Shown here piece after piece: positions 25,070-33,466 of a stretch of DNA of 64,000 nt. The notes below the pieces were generated by a model, which saw nothing but the letters and a program-made list of their open reading frames with translations, did no database searches and was not told the origin of the DNA. Made by a program: the position numbers and the translations under genes. The stretch is from Micromonospora haikouensis (lineage in GTDB: Bacteria > Actinomycetota > Actinomycetes > Mycobacteriales > Micromonosporaceae): contig NZ_FMCW01000002.1 in assembly GCF_900091595.1 (NCBI RefSeq), positions 261,337 to 325,336 on the forward strand, written 5' to 3'. Numbering within the stretch: position 1 is the first letter of the stretch; the number at the start of each line of letters is the position of its first letter.

Positions 25070-27640
25070 ATGCTGTCGGACGTGACCACCCCGCAAGATC
25101 TCGACGACCGGTTCCGGGAGGCCCTCGCCGGGCTCGCCGCCGCACCCCGGCGACGTGACCCGGCCGAGCGGGTCCACGACGGCGCGCCGCTGACCGGGGC
25201 GCAACTGCTGGACCTCTTCGACGCCCAGGTCACCAGCCGGCAGCTGGACCTCGCCGGGCGGTGGCTGCGCAGCTTCGGCGAGGGCTTCTACACCATCGGC
25301 TCCGCCGGCCACGAGGGCAACGCCGCGGTCGCCGCCGCGCTGCGCCCCGGCGACCCGGCCCTGCTGCACTACCGTTCGGGCGCGTTCTACTGCCTCCGCG
25401 CCGCCCAGGCCGCCGGGGAGGTCGCCTTCCCCGGGCCGGAGGGGGAGACCGACGCGCCGACGCCCGGGGCGCAGGCCGCGCCGCCCGAGGCGGCACCCGC
25501 GGGGCCCGAGGCGGAACCCACGCCGTCCGACGCGGAGGGAACGCCGCCCGCGGCCGGGACCCCGGCCGAGGTCGAGGCCGGGGCGGAGGCGGGGACAGGT
25601 GGCGAGGCCGCGGACGGCACGGCCGGCGGGCCGGCGGCGGGCCGCGACGGTGCGGCCGGGCGGGCGGACGCGTACGCCGGTGCCGCCCGGGACGTGCTGC
25701 GCGGGATGGTCGCCTCGGCCCGGGAGCCGATCGCCGGGGGCCGGCACAAGGTCTTCGGCCGGGCCGACCTCGCGATCGTCCCGACCACCTCCACCATCGC
25801 CTCGCACCTGCCCCGGGCGGTCGGCGCGGGGCTGGCCCTGGAACGGCTGCGCCGCCGCGACCCGGCCGGGCGGCGGGCCGGCGCGGACCCGCTCGGCGAC
25901 GTCGGGCAGCCGCCCCGCTCGCCGTGGCCGCCGGACGCCATCGTGGTCTGCTCGTTCGGCGACGCCTCGGTCAACCACGCCAGCGCCACCGCCGCGTTCA
26001 ACACCGCCGGCTGGTACGACCACACCGGCCTGCGCATCCCGGTGCTCTTCGTCTGCGAGGACAACGGGCTCGGCATCAGCGTCCGGTCCCCGAAGGGCTG
26101 GGTGGAGGCGACCCTGCGGTCCAAGCCGGGCATCCGCTACTTCTCCGCCGACGGCACCGACCCCGTGCAGGCGTACGAGGCGGCCGTGGAGGCGGCCGGC
26201 TGGGTGCGCCGGCACCGGCGGCCGGCCGTGCTGCACCTGAGCACCGTACGGCTGATGGGGCACGCCGGCGCGGACGCCGAGGCCGCGTACCGCAGCTCCG
26301 GCGAGATCGCCGCGGACCTGGACCGGGACCCGCTGCTGGCCACCGCCCGGCTGCTCGTGGCGGCGGGCGTCGCCACGACCGACGAGCTGCTGGCCCGCTA
26401 CGACGAGCGCGGCTGGCAGGTACGCCGCATCGCCGAGGAGGTGCTCGGCGAACCGAAACTCGCCTCCGCGGCCGAGGTGGTCGCCGAGACCGCGCCCCGC
26501 CGCCCGGCCCGGGTGGCCCGCGCGGTCGCCGACGCGGCGACCCGGGCCGGCGGGCCCGGCGCGGCGGCCCGCGCGGACGTGTTGGGCGGCCGGCTGCCCG
26601 AGGCGGCCGGCCCGCTCACCCTGGCGCAGAGCATCAACGCCGCCCTCGCCGACGGTATGCTCGACCACCCCGGGATGGTCGTCTTCGGCGAGGACGTCGC
26701 CGCCAGGGGCGGGGTGTACGGGGTGACGAAGGGCCTGCGCGACCGGTACGGCGCGGCCCGGGTCTTCGACACGCTGCTCGACGAGACGTCGATCCTCGGG
26801 CTCGGGCTGGGCGCCGGGCTGGCCGGGCTGCTGCCGGTGCCGGAGATCCAGTACCTGGCGTACCTGCACAACGCCGAGGACCAGCTGCGCGGCGAGGCGG
26901 CGACGATGCGGTTCTTCTCCTCGGGGGCGTTCCGCAACCCGATGGTGGTGCGGGTGCCGGGGCTGGCGTACCAGGAGGGCTTCGGCGGGCACTTCCACAA
27001 CGACAACTCCCTGGCCGTGCTGCGGGACGTGCCCGGGCTGGTGATCGCGGTGCCGGCGCGGCCGGACGACGCCGCCGCGATGGTGCGTACCTGCCTGGCG
27101 AGCGCGGCCGTCGACGGCAGCGTCTGCGTGCTGGTGGAGCCGATCGCGCTCTACCACACCCGCGACCTCTACACGGAGGGCGACGGCGAATGGCTGGCCG
27201 ACTACGCCGGGCCGGGCGCGTGGGCCGCCGGCCACGCGCCGGTCGGCCGGGCCCGGGTGTACGGCGTCGGCTCCGCCGAGGACGTCACGATCGTCACGTT
27301 CGGTAACGGGGTGCCGATGTCGCTGCGCGCGGCCGCCACCCTCGCCGACGAGGGGATCGGCAGCCGCGTCGTCGACCTGCGCTGGATCGCCCCGCTGCCG
27401 GTCGCGGACATCGTCCGGGAGGCGTCGGTGACTGGCCGGGTGCTGGTCGTGGACGAGACCCGCCGCTCCGGCGGGGTCGGCGAGGGGGTGCTCGCGGCGC
27501 TGGTCGACGGCGGGTTCGTCGGTGCCGCACGCCGGGTGGCCTCAGTTGACTCGTTTGTACCATTAGGTCCGGCAGCGCGTGCGGTGCTGGTCACCGAGGA
27601 TGCCATCACCCAGGGTGCCCGTACGCTGCTGGCACGGTAA
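25070..27640 (+). CDS. Fused alpha-beta 2-oxoacid (branched-chain type) dehydrogenase E1
   Basis: Single-chain E1 of a 2-oxoacid dehydrogenase, 856 residues. The alpha half (to about 500) carries [31 protein letters not shown] and the TPP motif from [10 protein letters not shown] (near residue 296) to EDNGLGISV. The beta half (from about 515) carries [33 protein letters not shown] and [14 protein letters not shown]. Between, about residues 120-198, is a Pro/Ala/Glu/Gly-rich insert absent from usual E1-alpha. I take ATG 25070; GTG 25082 is possible. No E2 or E3 is adjacent. Substrate is inferred from similarity to branched-chain E1. Confidence 0.9.
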   Translation: MLSDVTTPQDLDDRFREALAGLAAAPRRRDPAERVHDGAPLTGAQLLDLFDAQVTSRQLDLAGRWLRSFGEGFYTIGSAGHEGNAAVAAALRPGDPALLHYRSGAFYCLRAAQAAGEVAFPGPEGETDAPTPGAQAAPPEAAPAGPEAEPTPSDAEGTPPAAGTPAEVEAGAEAGTGGEAADGTAGGPAAGRDGAAGRADAYAGAARDVLRGMVASAREPIAGGRHKVFGRADLAIVPTTSTIASHLPRAVGAGLALERLRRRDPAGRRAGADPLGDVGQPPRSPWPPDAIVVCSFGDASVNHASATAAFNTAGWYDHTGLRIPVLFVCEDNGLGISVRSPKGWVEATLRSKPGIRYFSADGTDPVQAYEAAVEAAGWVRRHRRPAVLHLSTVRLMGHAGADAEAAYRSSGEIAADLDRDPLLATARLLVAAGVATTDELLARYDERGWQVRRIAEEVLGEPKLASAAEVVAETAPRRPARVARAVADAATRAGGPGAAARADVLGGRLPEAAGPLTLAQSINAALADGMLDHPGMVVFGEDVAARGGVYGVTKGLRDRYGAARVFDTLLDETSILGLGLGAGLAGLLPVPEIQYLAYLHNAEDQLRGEAATMRFFSSGAFRNPMVVRVPGLAYQEGFGGHFHNDNSLAVLRDVPGLVIAVPARPDDAAAMVRTCLASAAVDGSVCVLVEPIALYHTRDLYTEGDGEWLADYAGPGAWAAGHAPVGRARVYGVGSAEDVTIVTFGNGVPMSLRAAATLADEGIGSRVVDLRWIAPLPVADIVREASVTGRVLVVDETRRSGGVGEGVLAALVDGGFVGAARRVASVDSFVPLGPAARAVLVTEDAITQGARTLLAR

Positions 27641-27752
27641 ATTCCGTTCCACCCGGTGCGCCACTTGCGCGGGGGGCCGCGAGTGTGTGGACTTTGCCTG
27701 ACGGCGTCACCGCGACGCCGCGAGCAGGGACGAGATGAGGAGGCACGCGACA

Positions 27753-28190
27753 GTGAGCGCGACCGCTGGTCAGGCCGCCGACGGGGTACGCAGCCTGGCG
27801 GACCGGTTCGGTATCGAGCCGGGGATGGTCGTCATGGAGATGGGGTACGACGAGGACGTCGACCAGGATCTCCGGGACGCCCTGACCGACCGCTGTGGAG
27901 AGCTGGTCGACGAGGACACCGACGAGGTGGTCGACGCGGTGCTGGTCTGGTACCGCGACGGCGACGGTGACCTCTTCGAGCTGCTCGTCGACGCCCTCGG
28001 CCCGCTGGCCGACAACGGCGTCGTGTGGCTGCTGACCCCCAAGGCCGGGCGGGAGGGCCACGTCGAGCCGAGCGAGATCGCGGAGTCCGCGCCCACCGCG
28101 GGCCTGCAACAGACGTCCACGGTCAACGCCGGCCGGGACTGGAGCGGTGCCCGCCTCGTGCTGCGCCGGGGCGCCAAGGCCAAGAAGTAG
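27753..28190 (+). CDS. DUF3052 family protein
   Basis: Conserved actinobacterial protein of 145 residues and unknown function. Family features are GVRSLADRFGIEPGMVVMEMGYDEDVD, an acidic middle and the closing TAGLQQTSTVNAGRDWSGARLVLR. GTG 27753 lies about nine bases after GAGGAGG; the in-frame ATG at 27735 overlaps that site and is rejected. In mycobacteria and streptomycetes a DUF3052 gene also lies near aceE and ahpE, and here too it is followed by the peroxiredoxin on the same strand. Confidence 0.9.
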   Translation: MSATAGQAADGVRSLADRFGIEPGMVVMEMGYDEDVDQDLRDALTDRCGELVDEDTDEVVDAVLVWYRDGDGDLFELLVDALGPLADNGVVWLLTPKAGREGHVEPSEIAESAPTAGLQQTSTVNAGRDWSGARLVLRRGAKAKK

Positions 28191-28292
28191 CCGAACCTGC
28201 CCCCCCGCCCGTGGGGCCGGCCACACTCGGTGGCCCCGGCCCTCGGGTGTGGCAGGCTGATGCCACCTCCAGAATCGACCCAAGGAGCTCGC

Positions 28293-28760
28293 ATGCCGAT
28301 CGAGGTTGGCGCCGAGGCGCCGGACTTCGTGCTCAAGGACCAGAACAACCAGGAGGTCCGGTTGTCGGACTTCCGCGGCAAGCGCACCGTGCTGCTGGTC
28401 TTCTACCCGCTCGCCTTCACCGGCATCTGCCAGGGCGAGCTGTGCGAGGTGCGGGACAACCTCAACGAGTACGTCAACGACGACGTCCAGGTGCTCACCG
28501 TGAGCGTGGACTCGGTCTACGCCCACAAGATCTGGGCCGAGAAGGAGGGCTACCAGTTCCCGCTGCTGGCCGACTTCTGGCCGCACGGTGCGGTCGCCCA
28601 GGCGTACGGCGTCTTCAACGACGTCGCGGGCATCGCCAACCGGGGCACGTTCGTGATCGACAAGGCCGGCGCCGTCCGGTTCGCCGAGATGAACATGCCG
28701 GGCGAGGCACGCGACCAGCAGGGCTGGCGCAAGGCGCTGGCCGACGCCGTCGCCGCCTGA
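28293..28760 (+). CDS. ahpE: AhpE-type peroxiredoxin
   Basis: Thiol peroxidase that reduces hydrogen peroxide, organic peroxides and peroxynitrite in the cytoplasm. The 155 residues show the thioredoxin fold start APDFVLKDQNNQEVRLSDFRG and the active site FYPLAFTGICQGELCE, with peroxidatic Cys46 (Thr43 at the conserved place) and a second Cys51 close by. ATG 28293 has CAAGGAG eight bases upstream. The symbol rests on similarity and on the ahpE/DUF3052/aceE neighbourhood; a BCP-type name is the alternative. A strong hairpin follows. Confidence 0.9.
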   Translation: MPIEVGAEAPDFVLKDQNNQEVRLSDFRGKRTVLLVFYPLAFTGICQGELCEVRDNLNEYVNDDVQVLTVSVDSVYAHKIWAEKEGYQFPLLADFWPHGAVAQAYGVFNDVAGIANRGTFVIDKAGAVRFAEMNMPGEARDQQGWRKALADAVAA

Positions 28761-28782
28761 TCCCACCACGGGCACACCGGCG

Positions 28783-28830
28783 CGGCGGGCCGGAGTCGGC
28801 AGGGTAAGCTTGCCGGACTCCGGCCCGCCG
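28783..28830 (+). terminator. Terminator of ahpE with a -10 hexamer in its loop
   Basis: CGGCGGGCCGGAGTC (28783-28797) pairs perfectly with GACTCCGGCCCGCCG (28816-28830); GGCA/TGCC adds four more pairs next to a one-base bulge. The loop holds TAAGCT (28805-28810), which fits a -10 box for the tRNA gene starting at 28843. Confidence 0.82.
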
Positions 28831-28842
28831 TGCGGGCGTTCG

Positions 28843-28914
28843 GGGCGCGTAGCTCAGTGGGAGAGCACTCGCCTTACAAGCGAGGGGTCGCAGGTTCGAA
28901 ACCTGCCGCGCCCA
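28843..28914 (+). tRNA. tRNA-Val (anticodon UAC)
   Basis: Full cloverleaf: acceptor GGGCGCG/CGCGCCC, D arm with AGCTCAGTGGGAGAGC, anticodon stem CTCGC/GCGAG around CTTACAA (anticodon TAC at 28875-28877, reading GUA and related Val codons), T arm GCAGG-TTCGAAA-CCTGC, discriminator A at 28914. The following bases are CCC, so the full CCA is not encoded and must be added. GUA is a rare codon at this GC content. Confidence 0.97.
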
Positions 28915-28973
28915 CCCATCACCACCAGCGCGGAAACTCTTCCGAAGATCGAGACCCCGGCCGCTGGCAGTGA

Positions 28974-30173
28974 CTACCGGAAGGTGACGTCACTTCTGTT
29001 GACCTTGCAGTTGGCGTCGTTCCAGCCCTCACCGAGGTAGCTGGGTTCGCTGCCCTTGGGCACACCCTGGTACTTGCCGCAGATGGTGGCCGAGCCGATG
29101 ACGACCACGCGGGTGATCGTCGCGGTGTCGTTCCAGTTGCTGTTGATGCCGGCCAGCATGTCGATGTCGTCGACGAGGACGTTGTCGATACGCACGTGGC
29201 GGGTGTACGAGGTGGTGCAGTTGCCGCAGCCGCGGTACAGCTTGCCGGACCCCTTGAGGTAGAAGCCGGAGATGTTGACCGTGCCGTTGCCGTTGTGCTG
29301 GAAGGTCTTGTCGCTGCCGCTGCGCGCGCCGCCACCGATGACGTAGGAGGTGCCGCCGTTGGTCTGCTTGAAGGTGGCGGCGTCCTCACCGATGTCGTTC
29401 CACCACACGTTGCGCAGCGTGCAGGTGCCCTCGCAGTGCACGCCGTCGCCGGCGGGCGAACCGAGGATGACGTTCTGCAGCGTGCCGCCGTTGGCGATCT
29501 TGAACATCGGGTCCTGCGACTCGCCCTGCCCGCCGTCACCGATGCAGCAGTAGGTCTTCATCCCGCCGTCGAAGGTGCCGGAGACGTTGACCGTGCCCGA
29601 GATGCTCACCGAGCCGGCCGACGACGGCCACGCGCCGGTCGGCGCGCCCGGGTTGCTGGTCGGGCCGGACGTCGGACCGCTGGTGGGGCTGGTGGTCGGG
29701 GTCGACCCGCCGCCGGAGTACGTCTCGAACTCGGCGATCCGCGGGGCGCCGGACGCGCTGGTGATGACGAAGGAGAGCTTCTTCAGCGACGTCGAGGAGA
29801 AGTTGATGGTGCTCGGGGCGCTGCTGCCGCTGGCCAGGACGGCGCCCGTGTCGTGGTTCTTGAGCTGCCAGCCGCTGATCGAGCCGCCGCCCGAGGCCTG
29901 CACGATGACGGCCGAGGACACCGTGGTGGCGCCGCCCCACTTGACCGAGATCGTGCCGGTGGAGCTGCTCGGCGACCAGAAGGTGCTGGTGTTGCCGTCG
30001 ATGACGTTGCCGTAGCTGGTGCCACTGGCCTTGCTGGAGCCGTCGGCGCCGGCGCCGATGCTCAGGTTCGTGGCGGCCGAGGCGTGGGGGACCTGCAGCG
30101 CCAGCGCGGCGACGGCACCTGCGACCGCAGTGGCACCGCCGGCCAGCCACCGGGTAGCGACTTTGCGTTTCAT
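28974..30173 (-). CDS. Secreted pectate lyase (PL3) with N-terminal carbohydrate-binding domain
   Basis: Exported enzyme that cleaves polygalacturonate by beta-elimination. The 399 residues comprise a signal peptide (cleavage near ASA, residue 33), a discoidin-like sugar-binding domain (about 35-155: YGNVIDGNTSTFWSP, WQLKNHDTGAVLASG), a Thr/Ser/Pro/Gly linker and a PL3 parallel beta-helix with GDGVHCEGTCTLRNVWW, IGEDAATFKQ, FQHNGNGTVNISGFYLKG and KLYRGCGNC. Many paired Cys fit an extracellular protein. A palindrome about 35 bases before the ATG suggests LacI-type repression, as for other plant-polymer genes. Confidence 0.93.
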   Translation of the reverse strand: MKRKVATRWLAGGATAVAGAVAALALQVPHASAATNLSIGAGADGSSKASGTSYGNVIDGNTSTFWSPSSSTGTISVKWGGATTVSSAVIVQASGGGSISGWQLKNHDTGAVLASGSSAPSTINFSSTSLKKLSFVITSASGAPRIAEFETYSGGGSTPTTSPTSGPTSGPTSNPGAPTGAWPSSAGSVSISGTVNVSGTFDGGMKTYCCIGDGGQGESQDPMFKIANGGTLQNVILGSPAGDGVHCEGTCTLRNVWWNDIGEDAATFKQTNGGTSYVIGGGARSGSDKTFQHNGNGTVNISGFYLKGSGKLYRGCGNCTTSYTRHVRIDNVLVDDIDMLAGINSNWNDTATITRVVVIGSATICGKYQGVPKGSEPSYLGEGWNDANCKVNRSDVTFR

Positions 30174-30202
30174 CTGATCCGCCTTTCAATCATGAACACC
30201 CT

Positions 30203-30227
30203 GTTACGGAAAGCGCTTTCCAGTAAC
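30203..30227. promoter_or_regulatory. Palindromic operator upstream of the pectate lyase
   Basis: Perfect 14-bp palindrome GGAAAGCGCTTTCC (30208-30221), flanked by GTTAC and GTAAC (one-base asymmetry). The CG-centred GAAAGCGCTTTC form is typical of LacI-family sites for carbohydrate genes. It lies 35-48 bases upstream of the pectate lyase start; no LacI gene is nearby. Confidence 0.75.
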
Positions 30228-30319
30228 CATAGGGCTTTATCGATGGCGCGGCAAGCCAGTCGGCGACGGACCGGCGGCCCGCTGCGCCCCGGCTCAGCCT
30301 CCGGGCTGCCCCTCGGGTC

Positions 30320-30988
30320 TCACCCGGCGTCGCCGAGCAGTCCGCGCAGGACGCCGCGCACGGTCGCCTCGAACAGATCGCGCTGCGCCGGTGGCGCCTG
30401 CGGCGCGGTGAGGGCGGAGGCCAGGTTGGGGAACGCCGCCAGGTCGATCCCGTCGAAGCGGGCCGGTGGGCCGGCGGCTTCGCTGCGCGCGAAGAGCGAC
30501 ACCACGCCGGTCGTCATCGCGATCGCCTCGAACTTGGTGGTGGTCGCGGCCGGCACCGGCCGCAGGGCCCCCAGGCAGTGGTCGAAGAAGGCCAGGCTCT
30601 CCGGGCCGAAGGCGGTCGGCCGGGGCAGGATCTCCACCAGCCACCGGTGCCTGCGGTGCAGCTCCAGCTGCCGGCGGGCGATGTGCAGCATCGCGTCCAG
30701 CCAGTCGCCGGTGGCCTCCGGGTAGGGGCGCAGCTCTCCCGCCGCCCGGTCGGCCATCAGGTCGAGCAGGTCGTCGCGGGAGGTCAGGTAGCGGTAGAGC
30801 GATCCGGCGCCGGTGTCGAGCGCGGTGGCGACGGCCCGCATCGAGACCGCGCCGAGGCCGTCGGCGTCCGCCATCGCGATCGCGGCGGCCACGATCTCGT
30901 CCCGGGTGTGCGTCGGTGCCGGGCCCCGCGTGCCCCGGGCCGGGCGGGACCAGATCGACGGCCGCACTGGTTCGGCGGATGAGGTCAC
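30320..30988 (-). CDS. TetR-family regulator
   Basis: Repressor of 222 residues with an extended polar N-terminus of about 28 residues, then the helix-turn-helix (RDEIVAAAIAMADADGLGAVSMRAVATALDTGAGSLYRYL, read in parts) and a C-terminal ligand domain (ATTTKFEAIAMTTGVVSLFA). GTG 30988 is 50 bases from the divergent hydrolase start. The palindrome between them (30999-31025) is the obvious binding site, so it probably represses itself and the hydrolase. Confidence 0.9.
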   Translation of the reverse strand: MTSSAEPVRPSIWSRPARGTRGPAPTHTRDEIVAAAIAMADADGLGAVSMRAVATALDTGAGSLYRYLTSRDDLLDLMADRAAGELRPYPEATGDWLDAMLHIARRQLELHRRHRWLVEILPRPTAFGPESLAFFDHCLGALRPVPAATTTKFEAIAMTTGVVSLFARSEAAGPPARFDGIDLAAFPNLASALTAPQAPPAQRDLFEATVRGVLRGLLGDAG

Positions 30989-30998
30989 CGCTACACTC

Positions 30999-31025
30999 TA
31001 AACTGCGAACGCCGTTCGCGGTTTA
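30999..31025. promoter_or_regulatory. TetR operator between divergent genes
   Basis: TAAACTGCGAACG (30999-31011), a central C, then CGTTCGCGGTTTA (31013-31025): 12 of 13 arm positions are complementary. It fills most of the 49-base gap between the TetR gene and the hydrolase, so bound repressor would block both promoters. Confidence 0.82.
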
Positions 31026-31037
31026 GGGGAGGGTGAC

Positions 31038-31892
31038 GTGGAACAGGGTTGGACCGTGCAACGGGTGCCCGCAGCCGACGGGGCCGGGATCGTGCTCCAC
31101 TCCATCGGTGCTGGGCCGGGCATCGTCGTCGTGCACGGCGGCGGTGTCACCATCGAGATCTACCGACGCCTGGCCATCCGGCTGGCCGACCGTCTCACCG
31201 TGCACCTCTACAACCGCCGGGGGCGGGCCGACGCGGCCGCGCGCGCCGAGCCCTACGACGGCGAGCAGGACATCGACGATCTCGCGGCGCTGCTGACCCA
31301 CACCGGGGCCCGCAACGTCATCGGCCACAGCGGCGGCGGCTTCATCGCCCTGCGGGCCGCCGCGCGGCGCCTGCCGATCGGCCGGCTCGCCCTCTACGAC
31401 GCGGCGGTCCAGGTCGACGGCCTGTTCCCGGCCGCGTGGCTGCCGGCCGCCCGGGACGCGGCGCGGGCCGGAGACCTCGCCCGCGCCATGGCTCTCACCG
31501 GTGCCGGCCTCAACACCCAGTCCGCCACGTCGCGCCTGCCGCTGGGCCTGCAGGTCGCCATGTGCCGGCTGTTCATCCGTACGCCCATCGGTCGCACCAT
31601 GGCCGAGCTGCTGCCCACCACTCTCGACGAGACGACGCTGATCTTCCGCCACGACGGCCCGCCGGAGCAGTGGGCCGGCGTCGACGCCGAGGTGCTACTG
31701 GCCTGCGGCGGGGCCGGGCCGCCCTACTACCGTCCGACCAACGAGGCCCTGGCGGGAGCCCTGCCGCACGCCCACACCCTGGTGGTGCCGCGCGCCGGTC
31801 ACGACGCGCTCAACCGTGCCCCGCGCCACCTGGTCGACGCGCTCGCCGAGTTCTTCACCGCCCCGGTGACCTCGGAGCGGGCGGGCTCGTAA
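31038..31892 (+). CDS. Alpha/beta hydrolase under TetR control
   Basis: Serine hydrolase fold, 284 residues, no signal peptide. The oxyanion region is VVVHGGG, the nucleophile Ser98 is in GHSGGG, and the terminal His is in RAGHDALNRAP. GTG 31038 has GGGGAGGG five bases upstream. Divergent from the TetR gene and separated from it only by the operator, so its substrate or a related compound is probably the inducer. The reaction cannot be named. Confidence 0.88.
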   Translation: MEQGWTVQRVPAADGAGIVLHSIGAGPGIVVVHGGGVTIEIYRRLAIRLADRLTVHLYNRRGRADAAARAEPYDGEQDIDDLAALLTHTGARNVIGHSGGGFIALRAAARRLPIGRLALYDAAVQVDGLFPAAWLPAARDAARAGDLARAMALTGAGLNTQSATSRLPLGLQVAMCRLFIRTPIGRTMAELLPTTLDETTLIFRHDGPPEQWAGVDAEVLLACGGAGPPYYRPTNEALAGALPHAHTLVVPRAGHDALNRAPRHLVDALAEFFTAPVTSERAGS

Positions 31893-31936
31893 GGCGGGCG
31901 GGGCGCCGAGAGGCAGCCGGCCCGCTGTCGTTCTTG

Positions 31937-32269
31937 TCAGCGTCCCCGGGGGCGGACCTTGATGCTGTCGAGGTCCGTCGCCACCGACGTGAGGTCGCCG
32001 TGGTCGGCGCCCAGCCCGCGCACGGCGGCTGCGGCCAGCGCCTCCGCCCGGCCGGTCACCACTTCCGCTGCGTCCTCCGCCGTGGCCCGGACGACGCAGC
32101 GGAAGGTGAACCCGAGCAGGGAGCGTTCGTAGGTCACCGTGCCCTCCTCCGTGAACCGCGCCGCGAACACGTCGTGCTCGTCGGCGCGGGCGAGCAGCGC
32201 GGCCCGTTGCCCGGCGTCGAGCGGCGCGAACCTGCCGCGCACGATGACCTGATACGCCTTGTCCGCCAT
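31937..32269 (-). CDS. DUF6204-like protein
   Basis: Small protein of 110 residues: AYQVIVRGRFAPLDAGQRAALLARADEHDVF leads into a compact alpha/beta pattern (TYERSLLGFTFRCVVRA). It resembles the DUF6204 family of actinobacterial unknowns; the family name is from memory of the pattern. ATG 32269 follows GGGGAGC by about nine bases, and the upstream extension to 32302 is unlikely. Convergent with the hydrolase at 31892. Confidence 0.72.
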   Translation of the reverse strand: MADKAYQVIVRGRFAPLDAGQRAALLARADEHDVFAARFTEEGTVTYERSLLGFTFRCVVRATAEDAAEVVTGRAEALAAAAVRGLGADHGDLTSVATDLDSIKVRPRGR

Positions 32270-32416
32270 TGCTGATGCTCCCCGGTTTGTGGACGAAGTC
32301 ACGCGGCGACTCCACCGTCATCTTGCCGCGCCCCCGGCGTACGGCAAGCGGTTTACGCCCGCCGCCGCGACGGCGCGGGCCGCCGGGGGTGAGACCGGCG
32401 GCCCGCCGCGGGCGGG

Positions 32417-33289
32417 TCAGTTCGCGCAGACCGCGTACGCGCGCACCTTCCAGTTGCTGCTGAAGCCGTTCTCGTCCTCCATGGCCCGGACGGTCACCGC
32501 GGTCGAGGAGGTGGCCCGCATCTCGGTCAGGCGCACCTGGCCCTCGCCGCCGAGGATCTCGCCGCCGACCCCGTGCACCCGGGTCCCGGCCGGGCAGGTG
32601 GCCACCACCGACTGGACGGCGGCGGAGCTGTAGGAGCTGTCGTCGACGACGCGCTGCTCGCCGGGGAGCGGATCGGCGCAGATCGCGGTGGCGTCGAGCC
32701 ACCAGCTGCCGGCGAAGCCGGTGCCGTCCTCGACGCCGGCCACCACGACACTGTTCTGCTGGATGCGCAGGTCCTCCAGGATCACCTCGCTGTTGGACGC
32801 CCCGACGACCGCGCCGCCGACCCCGATGGCGTGCTTGCCGGCGGGGCAGGACTTCTCGAACCAGTTGGACGTGCCGAAGCTGGGCGCGGAGCTGCCGGAG
32901 ACGGTCACCAGGCCGCTGGGGGCGGGGGCGCACAGCGTGCTCGCGGTGACCGCCCAGTTGCCGGCGACGCCGTTCTCGTCCTCGCGGCCGGTCACCGAGT
33001 ACGCGCTTCCGCCGGCCAGCGGCAGCATGATGTCCATGCCGACCTGCCCGAGACCGGAGCCGGTGATCGCCCCGCCGCCGCCGATGACCGTGGTGCCCGT
33101 CGGGCAGGTCGCGCTCTGCGACTTCGCGACGGAGTTGCTGGGGCCGGTCGTCGTCCTGATGCTCAGGCCGGGCACCGCCGCCACGGGCCCGGTGAGGGCC
33201 AGTTGGCCGAGCACGAGCGCGCTCAGCGCCGCCCCGCCCACGGCGGTCGTGCGACGCGTCCACCGGCTCCGGTTCGATCCTTCTCGCAT
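32417..33289 (-). CDS. Secreted protein with three tandem Cys-paired repeats
   Basis: The 290 residues start with a signal peptide (RRTTAVGGAALSALVLGQLA, cleavage near VAA at 38). Three repeats of about 60 residues follow (59-120, 145-204, 229-288), each opening with a CPxG motif and closing with a Cys: Cys62/120, Cys148/204, Cys232/288, probably three disulfides. Shared core: CPAGTxVxGxGG, a middle beta pair, then EDENGFxxNW and a final Cys. The pattern suggests a three-bladed or trimeric beta fold; no function is known to me. ATG 33289 has GAGAGG nine bases upstream. Confidence 0.85.
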   Translation of the reverse strand: MREGSNRSRWTRRTTAVGGAALSALVLGQLALTGPVAAVPGLSIRTTTGPSNSVAKSQSATCPTGTTVIGGGGAITGSGLGQVGMDIMLPLAGGSAYSVTGREDENGVAGNWAVTASTLCAPAPSGLVTVSGSSAPSFGTSNWFEKSCPAGKHAIGVGGAVVGASNSEVILEDLRIQQNSVVVAGVEDGTGFAGSWWLDATAICADPLPGEQRVVDDSSYSSAAVQSVVATCPAGTRVHGVGGEILGGEGQVRLTEMRATSSTAVTVRAMEDENGFSSNWKVRAYAVCAN

Positions 33290-33466
33290 GCTGTTCGACC
33301 TCTCAGAGAAGCTCGGCGGGCGATCCGGCCGAGGGTGTGTGTGCGTTGACACCGGTGGGAGTGGCGAGGGGGCGGGCCGCCAACAGAAAACTCCGGAGAA
33401 GTTTCCGGGCCGGAACGTCGTACCGCTGGGGTTGGATCGGAAGCGGGACGGTCGACGGAGCCGGAG

